A stretch of 49,049 bases of DNA from a virus: positions 1 to 49,049 of IMG/VR virus record IMGVR_UViG_3300005265_000033. The stretch is one strand, 5' to 3'. Position numbers and translations under genes: made by a program. This document shows, in pieces, positions 8,004 to 16,610 of the stretch. Position 1 is the first letter of the stretch, and each line of letters starts with the position of its first letter. The notes beneath the pieces were generated by a model, which worked only from the letters and a program-made list of their open reading frames with translations, was not told the DNA's origin and did no database searches.

Positions 8004-8408
8004 ATGGTCAAGAAAGTGGTTTCACCTGAAGGATATAGGAGAAAATCCCCAGATTTTAAACTCGTAGAAGTGCCTTCAGGAGCGATCTTCAAAATAAGGG
8101 AGATCGATGTGCCAACATTTGGCAGGCTGCAGGAGTTCTACTCAAAGATGCCAAGCGGAGAGGTGAACGCTCAGAACATCATGAATTATCTACCAGAGCT
8201 TGCCAGAATACTTTTACCAGCTGGAATTGAAGAGCCAAGAGTCGTCGAGAATAAAGCATCCGAGAATGCGCTCTCAGTCGATGAAATAAGGGTGAGTGAC
8301 AAGATAACCCTGATATTCGAGATAATGGACTTCAGCGGGATAAGCGATCTGGCTGAGAAACTGCCCAAGTCCTTTCGCAGACGGACCCCTCGGAAGGCTC
8401 ATAGCTAA
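8004..8408 (+). CDS. Tail assembly chaperone, short form
   Basis: 134 aa from ATG 8004 (AGGTGG 5-10 bases upstream; a GTG at 7995 would add 3 residues). It is an alpha/beta protein starting with a conserved-looking beta segment (VEVPSGAIFKIREIDVPTF), between tube and tape-measure genes, the usual place for a G/GT chaperone pair. The last 15 or so codons run out of frame relative to a second open frame that continues to the tape measure, suggesting a frameshifted long form. Confidence 0.75.
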   Translation: MVKKVVSPEGYRRKSPDFKLVEVPSGAIFKIREIDVPTFGRLQEFYSKMPSGEVNAQNIMNYLPELARILLPAGIEEPRVVENKASENALSVDEIRVSDKITLIFEIMDFSGISDLAEKLPKSFRRRTPRKAHS

Positions 8409-8409
8409 C

Positions 8410-8580
8410 ATGAGCGTGCTGCTTGGCATAAGACCTTCAGAGCTTGCCGAGTATGAAGGAACAGCGATAGAAAGGCTGATGTTCGATGCGGTGATATTAT
8501 CAAAGGCTGATGCGACTGAACCTGCGAGTACAAGAGAATTGATCAGGAGATCAAGGGCGAGGATGGGAGTCTATGTCTGA
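8410..8580 (+). CDS. Tail assembly chaperone, frameshift extension
   Basis: This frame encodes 56 aa from ATG 8410 (MSVLLGIRPSELAEYEG...). It is open without a stop back to 8344, that is, 65 bases into the short-form gene in the +1 frame, reading 'SPFADGPLGRLIANMSVL' upstream of the ATG. No good ribosome-binding site precedes 8410. A +1 (or -2) ribosomal frameshift near TCCTTTC at about 8369-8375 would join it to the short form, as in the tail chaperones of many tailed phages. It overlaps the tape measure start by 8 bases. Confidence 0.75.
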   Translation: MSVLLGIRPSELAEYEGTAIERLMFDAVILSKADATEPASTRELIRRSRARMGVYV

Positions 8581-10288
8581 GAGAAGGATAGACATATTAG
8601 TAAGATGGATAGAGGAGCAGAAGGAGGTAGCCGGTAAAGTAGTCGAGAAGCTCAATCAGATAGAACAGAGCATCAAACAGATTGCGGCATCAGCCGAACA
8701 AATGAAGAAACCCGTTCTCTTCGCCCTTTTTGGTATTCAGGAAAAACTGAATAATCTAAACAGAGTGACCAGAGCAACTACAAGAAGGACGCAGGAAACG
8801 AACAGCAGACTTGAGAATTTAGGCAAAACCATTAGTCGTTTGGGATGGCGCCTTTCTTGGATGGCTTATCGGTTAATAATGATGGGGAGAATTATCACAA
8901 GGTGGATACTCAAACCCGTGAGATTCACCATTCAGACGCTGACTAATTGGGAGAGGTCGCTTGATACAGTTGCGACGACGATGGGTCTTTTAGCCTCAGC
9001 TGGAGAGTTAACTGGTGAGCGCCAGAAATACCTTCAAGAGACTATGGAGGGGTTAATCGAAGAAGGACCAAAGGTTCAAAGTGCATTCCTCTATTTTCAA
9101 TCTGCGCTTATAGGTTTGGCTATTCAGGCAGGCGAGCCCCTTACTGAGTTTTTCTACAAACTTGGCGATCTGTTAAAAGAGATTGCACCTATGATCAGAG
9201 AAACCGTCCTTCCGGCTTTCAATGAATTTCTCGATATCTTTATCGAGTTCTTACCTGCTCTGAAAGAGATAACCACAACGGCTCTTCCTCCCTTCATTCA
9301 AGGTTTAAAAGATTCAATACCGGTTTATCAAGCTGTATTCAGTATTTTAGAACCATTTATTCCGTTTCTGGCTAAGCTTGCTGGCGCATTTGCTCCTCTT
9401 GCACCATTGCTTATGGGCTTAGGTATGGCTCTCTACTTCATCACTCCCTTATTACAGTTATTTGGAGGGGTTATTTCTCGTTTACCTAAGATTTTGAACT
9501 TCCTGAGGCATCCTATCATGTCTTTGAGAACCGCATTCGGTTTCCTGAGAGGAGGAGTAGGGAAGCTCATTAATTTCTTTAAAGGGCCATTTAGATCAGG
9601 TTTGTCAGTTGTTGCAGGAACTCTCGGAAAATTGGGCAGTTTTATCAAATCAGGAATTATAAAAATAATTGGAGCTTTAGGAAAGGCATTTTCCTTTCTA
9701 GCAGCTCATCCCATGGTTGCAGTCGTCGTAGCGATTCTTGCGATAGTTGGAGCTCTCATCTATCTCTACAACACAAACGAGAATTTTAGAAAAGCTGTAA
9801 ATAAAACATGGGAAATGATAAGAAATGCTGTATTAGGAGCCATCAATGTTATTCAGAATGCGTTTAAAGGATTCTTGGGCTGGATAGAGACCTTGAGGAA
9901 AGGTTTTCTCGGATTTGCATCTTCTATCATAAATCTATTCGGAGGAATAAATAGAAGGACAGATGAGTTCAGGAAGAGTCAGAGAGCGCTTGGAAACACA
10001 GTTTCAGAGCTATATGAGCACTCAATTGGCAAGACTATCGCTGAAGATCTATCATATGCAATTGAGGGGATACGTGAAGCTCAAAAAGCATTCAGCAAGG
10101 CTGATCTAAATATTGGAAATAGAGCAATACTTGGAGCCAATAGAGCTACATTCACCTCTCCCACTCAATACATCACAATATCAGCTCCCATAAACATCGA
10201 GTCTATTTCTAGCTCAATGGATCTTGATGAAGTTACCGATGTGATAACCGATGCGATAGGTGATGCTTTGAGGAGGGCGATGAGGTGA
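8573..10288 (+). CDS. Tape measure protein
   Basis: 571 aa, mostly helical, with an N-terminal coiled-coil (about 5-100), long amphipathic and hydrophobic helices, Gly/Pro-rich 'LAGAFAPLAPLLMGLGMALY', and a strong transmembrane-like segment 'HPMVAVVVAILAIVGALIYL' at about 380-400. This is typical of tape-measure proteins, which set tail length and enter the membrane during DNA delivery. At 571 aa it is short for the class; the usual rule of about 0.15 nm per residue suggests a tail near 85 nm. Confidence 0.85.
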   Translation: MSERRIDILVRWIEEQKEVAGKVVEKLNQIEQSIKQIAASAEQMKKPVLFALFGIQEKLNNLNRVTRATTRRTQETNSRLENLGKTISRLGWRLSWMAYRLIMMGRIITRWILKPVRFTIQTLTNWERSLDTVATTMGLLASAGELTGERQKYLQETMEGLIEEGPKVQSAFLYFQSALIGLAIQAGEPLTEFFYKLGDLLKEIAPMIRETVLPAFNEFLDIFIEFLPALKEITTTALPPFIQGLKDSIPVYQAVFSILEPFIPFLAKLAGAFAPLAPLLMGLGMALYFITPLLQLFGGVISRLPKILNFLRHPIMSLRTAFGFLRGGVGKLINFFKGPFRSGLSVVAGTLGKLGSFIKSGIIKIIGALGKAFSFLAAHPMVAVVVAILAIVGALIYLYNTNENFRKAVNKTWEMIRNAVLGAINVIQNAFKGFLGWIETLRKGFLGFASSIINLFGGINRRTDEFRKSQRALGNTVSELYEHSIGKTIAEDLSYAIEGIREAQKAFSKADLNIGNRAILGANRATFTSPTQYITISAPINIESISSSMDLDEVTDVITDAIGDALRRAMR

Positions 10289-10695
10289 CCTGGAGTATAG
10301 GACCTGTAGAGCTTGATAGGAACCCCCATAAGGTATCCAGGAAGGGTTCTCAATCCCTCAAGAGTATTTCAATATGGGGTCAGAATCCATTCATTTACCC
10401 GTTGGGTTCTAAACCGCTTGTTTTATCTCTCGAAGTACATTTATCGGAGCTTACATCCAATGAACTTGTTGAGCTTGAGAGGAATACTTCAATTCAGCCT
10501 GTTAGGGTTGTAAGCGACGATACTGAATACGATGGTTTCTACTATATCAACGCGGTGTCTGAGGATAAGAGAGGAGGTTTGATGAACTATAAGCTCATGA
10601 AGGTTGAGCTTTACTTATATGGAGGTTTGGGTTCTTATACTCAGGGATACAGGATAACTGATCTGGAAGAGGTGGAGAATGATTGGGGGATATGA
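10285..10695 (+). CDS. Tail tip protein, distal-tail type
   Basis: 136 aa, starting at GTG 10285, which overlaps the tape measure stop by 4 bases. Beta-rich with 'SRKGSQSLKSISIWG' and 'DGFYYINAVSEDKRGG', a pattern common in small distal-tail/baseplate proteins that wrap the tail tip and position the hub. Position after the tape measure supports the role. No catalytic motif. Confidence 0.55.
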   Translation: MTWSIGPVELDRNPHKVSRKGSQSLKSISIWGQNPFIYPLGSKPLVLSLEVHLSELTSNELVELERNTSIQPVRVVSDDTEYDGFYYINAVSEDKRGGLMNYKLMKVELYLYGGLGSYTQGYRITDLEEVENDWGI

Positions 10696-10704
10696 GGTGG
10701 TAAC

Positions 10705-10959
10705 ATGATAAGGATAGCAGGCATAGGGAGAGAAGGATCGTCTGTGGTCTTCGAGGTAGAGTTTGACTTCAGGAAGAAGACGCATAGGTTATCAATAAAG
10801 AAGACTGTAAATGAGCTCTTAGCATTCAAGAGCAGAGAGGACTTTATTGATTACGTAAAGAAAGTTGTGGAAAACAGGAGAGCTGAATTGTTCGCTGATT
10901 TTGCTGAGGAGTTTGTTCCGCTAAACGAAGACCTTGAGGAGGTTGAGAAAGTTGCCTAA
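10705..10959 (+). CDS. Small hypothetical tail-operon protein
   Basis: 84 aa. An N-terminal beta hairpin (IRIAGIGREGSSVVFEVEFD) is followed by charged helices (ELLAFKSREDFIDYVKKVVE). It ends in an acidic segment that overlaps the next gene by 8 bases. No family recognised; perhaps an assembly factor for the tail tip. Confidence 0.65.
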   Translation: MIRIAGIGREGSSVVFEVEFDFRKKTHRLSIKKTVNELLAFKSREDFIDYVKKVVENRRAELFADFAEEFVPLNEDLEEVEKVA

Positions 10960-11734
10960 TTACGAGATAGCGCTTCCTCCTGGATCTAAGAACATCAGAA
11001 TCAAGACTTCGACTCAGGAGATTCCTGTGGACTGGTATTTTACGAGGGATGGTAAGGATGGAGCTGAGGTGATTGTTCCATTGTTTGCAGGAGACGAGTT
11101 CGTCGGTGAAGTATTAGAAGGCAACTGGTTGAAAGGAGACGATGGAAGCATACAGGGACCATTCACTGCGAAACTTAATGGATCGGGAAGTTTGGAAATA
11201 ACGGGAAGAAGTAATAGTGGTGGAACTAACAGATTTGGATGGATCTCAACCAAAAGCAAAATACCAATCCTTGATGATTTAATTATCGACATACATGTAA
11301 AATTGCCTTCATATACAACATCTAATTATCTGTATCTGAAATTTCTACTCTCAGACGATAACTCAGGAAGACCCGGTCTCGATGAAAATTGGATTGAGTG
11401 CCTTATCAGAGCAGGAACTTCTGCCTATAAAATACAAATTACGAAAAAAGTTTCGGGAACAGCGACAACGCTTCTCAGCTTAACTAACGTAGCAAATAAT
11501 GAAGGAATATTCAGAATCAAATTTGAAGAGAACAAATCTGGGCATTATCACAGTCATTTCTATTTCCATGACGGCGCAGGTGGCATAGATGAATCGACAG
11601 ATGAAGTTAGTGGCAGTCCCTTTTCCTTGAATTTAGCTGTTGACAGCATGTATGCTCATCTTGTTTTCGTATCTTCAGAAACTACTAATCGCACTGTCTC
11701 CTCTGACTTCGTCCGCGTATACTACCCAGGTTAA
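10952..11734 (+). CDS. Tail protein with lectin-like (ConA/LamG) domain
   Basis: About 260 aa. TTG 10952 is chosen because GGAGG at 10938-10942 is well spaced. Residues 1-60 form a short beta domain (attachment to the tail is likely). From about residue 65 there is a jelly-roll pattern: 'GSGSLEITGRSNSGGTNRFG', 'DDLIIDIHVKLPSY', 'WIECLIRAGTSAYKIQITKK' and 'DFVRVYYPG' at the end. This matches concanavalin/laminin-G-like sandwiches, often glycan-binding in receptor-binding proteins. Followed directly by the beta-helix spike gene. Confidence 0.65.
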   Translation: MPNYEIALPPGSKNIRIKTSTQEIPVDWYFTRDGKDGAEVIVPLFAGDEFVGEVLEGNWLKGDDGSIQGPFTAKLNGSGSLEITGRSNSGGTNRFGWISTKSKIPILDDLIIDIHVKLPSYTTSNYLYLKFLLSDDNSGRPGLDENWIECLIRAGTSAYKIQITKKVSGTATTLLSLTNVANNEGIFRIKFEENKSGHYHSHFYFHDGAGGIDESTDEVSGSPFSLNLAVDSMYAHLVFVSSETTNRTVSSDFVRVYYPG

Positions 11735-11745
11735 GGTGATGGTGT

Positions 11746-13329
11746 ATGACTACTTGGGAAGAGTTCAAGACAATAAATCATCCGAGAAGTGGAGCAAGGG
11801 ATAGGGTATACTCTGTACATTGGAATGCGCTGCTGGATCATGGATTGGAGAAGGCTGCAACCTATGTTATCAGGCGAACCTCTTCTCGCTACGAAGCGAT
11901 AAATGGAAGCACGGGTAAAGTTGACTACTCGTCTGACGATCTGGACGATGCAAGTGAAGTCTTGGGCTCTGTAATCGAGGATGCGGGGCTGATATTATTC
12001 AAAGAAGGGACATATAAGTTTGGTTCATCGGTGGCAATAAACAAATCAGGCGTTATGATTAGTGGTATAGCGAGTGGAGGCGATCTATACTTCACGAACG
12101 ACACCACATATCACGGACAAAGCGATAAAATGGGCACATTAATAGTAGCAGATGGAATAAATGCTTTCGAAATTGGGGAGAGTTCATTTATACAGGGCGT
12201 AGGTATAGAGAATTTGTTTATCAGTGGTGTTGATAGCGATGCAAAGCAGAGCGATACGACTTACAGCTCAGGCGCAGGGATAAAGGTCTGGAGAGTGAGT
12301 CTTCTACGGATTCGCAATGTTCAGGTCAGACATAAAGAATATGGCGTCGTGCTTGATACAACGCCGCTTGGCTCCTTTTCCTATGATAAAGTAATCGATC
12401 TCCCCATCCTCGAGAATATCATGTTAGCCTATAATGTCCACGGAATATACGCCCGTGGTTTTGTTGACCAAGCAAGATTTCGAAACATAGCTGGTTATAT
12501 AAATCAGAAGAACCTGCTCGATATGGTACTCAAATACGATAATGTTATAGAGAATGTCTGGAGCAATGCTGATGCTTTCCAATCCTCAACACAGGATGAA
12601 GCACCGATTGCAGTTTATAGTCCAAGCGATGTGCGGTTAATCAACATCAGCGTCTATGGAGCTTACGGAACCACATTATGCCCTGTCCCTCTCTTATATT
12701 TAGCACCTCAGAAGTCGGCAAATGGGACTGAGCATTACAGGGGTCACTTCACTTTAGAGAACTTAACCTTATTTGAAACGCAATCTGATGCTATAAGGGT
12801 GCCTTCTGGGTGCTATGGCATAATCGAGATTTCTTCTCTACATGCAGGCAGTTCAGGTGATGAAGGATATGCAGGGGGAGCAGGAACGATAACAGGGAGT
12901 GTGATAGAGAACAAAAGTGAAGACGGTGTTGTAATTTTCGTAAGGGGAGGGTATGTAAAGAGTGGGCAGAGTAAACGGTATTGGTTCAATAAGATACGAC
13001 ATGGCAGGATCGAAGACGTAAATAACTTTAACCCTTACGGAGTCATATCGAATCCATTCGAAAACACGGAGAACACTGTTGGATTATATGATCCTTCAGG
13101 TACTGCGTCGGCGACTCCAAATGCAAATGTTGATTATGAGGTGGTAAGTACGGACGTCATGATTACCGCAACGGGAGGAAGTGGAGTGAGTATAACTATT
13201 AAAGATGTGGACGGAAATACTGTAGCGAGTGGTTTAAGTAGCATTTCAGCTTTATATTTGCCTGTGGGTTATAAGATTAACTTCGGGAGCTTCTCATCTG
13301 CTCCCTCAGTAACAGTAGCTGCCGTTTAA
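11746..13329 (+). CDS. Tail spike with parallel beta-helix domain
   Basis: 527 aa. After a short N-terminal tail-attachment region, residues about 60-400 show the repeating short strands of a right-handed parallel beta-helix (pectate-lyase-like): 'LILFKEGTYKFGSSVAINKS', 'VGIENLFISGVDSDAKQ', 'VSLLRIRNVQVRHKEYGVVL'. The C-terminus (about 445-527) is a small beta domain with 'VSITIKDVDGNTVASG'. Such spikes bind or cleave surface polysaccharides. Catalytic residues cannot be assigned by eye, so enzyme activity is not claimed. Confidence 0.75.
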   Translation: MTTWEEFKTINHPRSGARDRVYSVHWNALLDHGLEKAATYVIRRTSSRYEAINGSTGKVDYSSDDLDDASEVLGSVIEDAGLILFKEGTYKFGSSVAINKSGVMISGIASGGDLYFTNDTTYHGQSDKMGTLIVADGINAFEIGESSFIQGVGIENLFISGVDSDAKQSDTTYSSGAGIKVWRVSLLRIRNVQVRHKEYGVVLDTTPLGSFSYDKVIDLPILENIMLAYNVHGIYARGFVDQARFRNIAGYINQKNLLDMVLKYDNVIENVWSNADAFQSSTQDEAPIAVYSPSDVRLINISVYGAYGTTLCPVPLLYLAPQKSANGTEHYRGHFTLENLTLFETQSDAIRVPSGCYGIIEISSLHAGSSGDEGYAGGAGTITGSVIENKSEDGVVIFVRGGYVKSGQSKRYWFNKIRHGRIEDVNNFNPYGVISNPFENTENTVGLYDPSGTASATPNANVDYEVVSTDVMITATGGSGVSITIKDVDGNTVASGLSSISALYLPVGYKINFGSFSSAPSVTVAAV

Positions 13330-13345
13330 TAAGAGGTAGGGAGAC

Positions 13346-14653
13346 TTGGCGTTTGACTCTGAAGGGTTTGATCTGGTCGGGTTCGATACAGGGGTGAGAA
13401 GTATGGGATTTAAGATAGTCTATGATCTCGATAATGCAAACGTGGGTAAAGGCGATGTAAAGGTATTCGATACAAACAACAGTAGTGACGAGTCTGACTG
13501 GCAGAGAGTCTTTGATTATATGAACCATGAGTTTGTTGGAGACTGCGTGGTGGAGAATGGGCTGATAAGGCTGTGGATAGATGAAGGTCAATATACGGGT
13601 TTGAAATTGTATTATTGGAATGGAAATGCATGGGTCTTAGGAAAGGATCGTGTTAAACTGACTTTGACCTCTTCTGGTAAAGAAGTAACATATCCGTTTC
13701 TAAAAAGCATTACATATACTCTCGAATCAGTAACTATCAAGGTTAGAATTGAAGATACATCGACACAAGATTCAGACTACTACGTAGATCTAGAAATAAC
13801 TTTGAAACGTGGTCAGTATTTCATAACAATCAGCTTCAATGAAATAAATCCGCTAGAAAACATTACTTTTCAATATGAAGATAATGATATGCGTTTTGGA
13901 TTCATTGGAGATGATCTAGTCGGTGACGATGACTTAGATATTTCTGCAAATAACACTACAATGTCAGACAATTTTACGGTTGGATTTGATAATACTGGGG
14001 GTGGATACTTAGCAATTATGGGATCGAGCAAGAAACCATCGTCTTATTTCAGAACTTATCAAGGTCGCAATATTTACATTTACTACATTACAACTTCGAA
14101 CTATCAAAACTTCAAAGTATACCTTGGTCTTACTCCCTTCACCCAAATCTCCAATCTCTTCAAGGAAGCTGAGGATGCGACACTTGGCGGTGGAGCAACG
14201 GTTGATACAACGCAGACAGATGATAGTGGAGATTCGGTGTTGTTGGATGCACAGAACGAGTATGTGAAATATATTGTAACTAGCATCACTGACTTACCAA
14301 GAGGACGCTATATTGCTTTTGTTAGAGCAAAAGATACTAACCAAATTAGTAACGACTTACGAATGTGGATTTATAACGCAACAGATGGAAGATATCTTCA
14401 TGAAGAAAACGATGTAATTCGATTCACACTTGCTGGTACCTTTGATTATTATGGTACAATTTTTGACATCACAGACGACGAACAAGGAGATACAATAGAC
14501 ATTTATTGCGGCAAAGACACATCAACTGCAAACTCAATCTACGTCGACTACTTCCTCATCATTCCAATTACGAACGGCGAGTCGTGGCCTCAAGACTTGG
14601 CGCATAATGCTTTAAGAACATTCACAAAACGCCGCAAGGTGTATGAGAGATGA
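13346..14653 (+). CDS. Tail fibre or adhesin, carbohydrate-binding type
   Basis: 435 aa from TTG 13346 with GAGGTAGGGAG upstream. Beta-rich and Asp/Thr-rich throughout. The second half contains 'EAEDATLGGGATVDTTQTDD', then 'NEYVKYIVTSITDLPRGRYI' and 'SANSIYVDYFLIIPI'-like segments (actual text 'TANSIYVDYFLIIPI'). That order resembles carbohydrate-binding modules of the CBM6/35 sandwich type found in adhesins. It sits between the spike and the hub gene with a 4-base overlap to the latter. Confidence 0.65.
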   Translation: MAFDSEGFDLVGFDTGVRSMGFKIVYDLDNANVGKGDVKVFDTNNSSDESDWQRVFDYMNHEFVGDCVVENGLIRLWIDEGQYTGLKLYYWNGNAWVLGKDRVKLTLTSSGKEVTYPFLKSITYTLESVTIKVRIEDTSTQDSDYYVDLEITLKRGQYFITISFNEINPLENITFQYEDNDMRFGFIGDDLVGDDDLDISANNTTMSDNFTVGFDNTGGGYLAIMGSSKKPSSYFRTYQGRNIYIYYITTSNYQNFKVYLGLTPFTQISNLFKEAEDATLGGGATVDTTQTDDSGDSVLLDAQNEYVKYIVTSITDLPRGRYIAFVRAKDTNQISNDLRMWIYNATDGRYLHEENDVIRFTLAGTFDYYGTIFDITDDEQGDTIDIYCGKDTSTANSIYVDYFLIIPITNGESWPQDLAHNALRTFTKRRKVYER

Positions 14654-16335
14654 GTTGGGAGATCTACATAGATGATGAATTAGCAAATGCTCAGCTTGAG
14701 AAGATAGTCGATGAGCTTGACGGGATAAGGTATGCATATATACGGTTGGGTAATACTGCGGATAACAGAGAGCTAGTCTACTCAGATAGGTCAGTTGAGA
14801 TAAAGTATGATGGTTCAAGTGTTTTTGAGGGGACGCTGACAGGTGCGCGCTACTACACTGATAACCTCAGAGCGGTCGTATATGACTCGGTTTATTACAG
14901 CATGGATGGAAAGATTCATACTGGTTCGTACTCTGAAGTTGAAGCAGACACGATACTCGCTGCGATCTGTGCTGATGCAGGGGTGAGTGCGGGTGAGTGT
15001 CCATCGACGAAGCTCTCCATGAAGTTTAAAGGCACAGACTGCTGGATCGCCGCTAACTTCCTCGCATTTGCCTTGAACGAGGATTTCTGGACATCTGATA
15101 GTTCTTTCAATATAGGGAAGCGGGGGACGTATAAGGGCGAAGTTACTCCTGCATCAGTTAGCAGGCGTGAAATAGACCGTTCTAAGCGTTACAATAAAGT
15201 GATTTATAAAGGCTACGATGAGTCTGGCAATGAGATTGAGGCATCGGCGAGTATTGAGGATGGAGATAGAGCATGTGTGTTCTTTGAACGAAGGGCCACA
15301 GACCTTTCAACACTTCTCAACCTCGCCCAGAAGAGGTTAGTTGAGCTAAGCTCTTCAACTGTGAGTAACAAGATAGTTCTTTCGCTTGATGACGGAATCT
15401 TCCTAAATCCAGGGGACGAGATTGCAGTCTACGATGAGAGGATGGAGCTCTCTTCCACCTATCAGATTTACAGGATAGAGAAACGAATGGATAAAGTCGA
15501 AGTCGAGCTTGACAGCTTGGAGAAGGGAATATATGACTACCTCAAAGACCAATTCAACGATCTGAGCAAGCTCGGCATTGAAGTGGTCTATCCTAACCTT
15601 GACAGTATACCGGATGGGACTTCAAGCAAGAAACCCAGAATAGTCTCGACGCTTCCAGTTGATCCTTCACAGTATCAGGGAGTCTATGTATATGTAACGA
15701 GTGGAGTCTATGCTGGGCAAACGTTTTACAGCGATGGTTCAGAATGGATTCCTCAGCATCCTGAAATGTCATATAGATTCAAGCAACATTTGAGGATAAC
15801 AGGTGAAAGCGTGGATGGGTGGACTATAGAGTCCGATTTTGGGACCATAGAAGTCTCGATTGGAAAACTTGAATTTGATACGGGTCAGCAAAGCGGTATC
15901 GCACCAGCCACAGAAATAAGAACTGGTGATGCTATCGTAAGGAATAGTAGAAATCCCAGCTTTAAATGTAAGATTACTCCTGATTACGACTCAGGTCAAA
16001 TGATTAATATCCTTGTTTATAACATTAACTTACCACTTGATCAATGGGGTTTCAGAATAGAAGACGATACGATATATGCAAGAATTACGAAGGATTTGAC
16101 TGATTATTTAATCAACTTGGGAACGATAACTGCTGGCTCTCCTGTTGAGCTTGAAGCAAAGTATACCTATAACTCAAATATCAGGTTCTACGTGAATGGA
16201 GAGCTCGAGTACACCGAGACGGAGCATCTCCCATCTGATGACGATGCATATCTTGAGGTGATGCTTGCAGCTGATATAAATTTAAGAAGAACAATGACTC
16301 TGTTTTATCTTGACCTGTTTCAGGAGTGGTCGTGA
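14650..16335 (+). CDS. Tail hub protein with C-terminal lectin-like domain
   Basis: 561 aa. Residues 1-300 resemble tail-hub/XkdQ-like proteins: 'YSDRSVEIKYDGSSVFEGTL', 'ADTILAAICADAGV', 'SRRYNK'-like text (actual 'DRSKRYNKVIYKGYDESGNE'), then 'NPGDEIAVYDERMELSSTYQ' and 'YRIEKRMDKVEVELDSLEKG'. A linker carries 'YVYVTSGVYAGQTFYSDGSE', and residues 380-561 form a jelly-roll-like sandwich ending 'DINLRRTMTLFYLDLFQEWS'. The hub closes the tail tube; the added sandwich may bind receptors. Hub and adhesin in one protein is plausible but untested. Confidence 0.7.
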   Translation: MSWEIYIDDELANAQLEKIVDELDGIRYAYIRLGNTADNRELVYSDRSVEIKYDGSSVFEGTLTGARYYTDNLRAVVYDSVYYSMDGKIHTGSYSEVEADTILAAICADAGVSAGECPSTKLSMKFKGTDCWIAANFLAFALNEDFWTSDSSFNIGKRGTYKGEVTPASVSRREIDRSKRYNKVIYKGYDESGNEIEASASIEDGDRACVFFERRATDLSTLLNLAQKRLVELSSSTVSNKIVLSLDDGIFLNPGDEIAVYDERMELSSTYQIYRIEKRMDKVEVELDSLEKGIYDYLKDQFNDLSKLGIEVVYPNLDSIPDGTSSKKPRIVSTLPVDPSQYQGVYVYVTSGVYAGQTFYSDGSEWIPQHPEMSYRFKQHLRITGESVDGWTIESDFGTIEVSIGKLEFDTGQQSGIAPATEIRTGDAIVRNSRNPSFKCKITPDYDSGQMINILVYNINLPLDQWGFRIEDDTIYARITKDLTDYLINLGTITAGSPVELEAKYTYNSNIRFYVNGELEYTETEHLPSDDDAYLEVMLAADINLRRTMTLFYLDLFQEWS

Positions 16336-16610
16336 TGGTTGTCGTCAGATTCAGCAAATACCGTGCGAATAAACTCGATCTCGAAGTGAAGACGAAGATA
16401 AAGAGGATAGCGAGGCGAGGAGATGAAGTGGAGATAGAGTTCGAGGGTAACCCGTCTGGTGCTGAGTTACTCGAAATAGCAAGAAGGCTTGGTCTGCACA
16501 AGATAGAAACGGTTGCTGGAGAAAAAATGAGGAAGTTGTTGCGATCTCGTCTTCCAGAGCCAAGACGTACTGTCATCAAGAGACTTCAACGCAGAAACAA
16601 ATCCTCTTGA
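16335..16610 (+). CDS. Small basic protein ending the tail operon
   Basis: 91 aa from ATG 16335, overlapping the hub stop by one base (a GTG at 16326 would add 3 residues). Very basic (MVVVRFSKYRANKLDLEVKT; C-terminus RLPEPRRTVIKRLQRRNKSS). No domain recognised. Its last 35 bases overlap, in antisense, the end of the papain-like protease gene, so the two operons converge with no spacer and no obvious terminator. Confidence 0.6.
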   Translation: MVVVRFSKYRANKLDLEVKTKIKRIARRGDEVEIEFEGNPSGAELLEIARRLGLHKIETVAGEKMRKLLRSRLPEPRRTVIKRLQRRNKSS

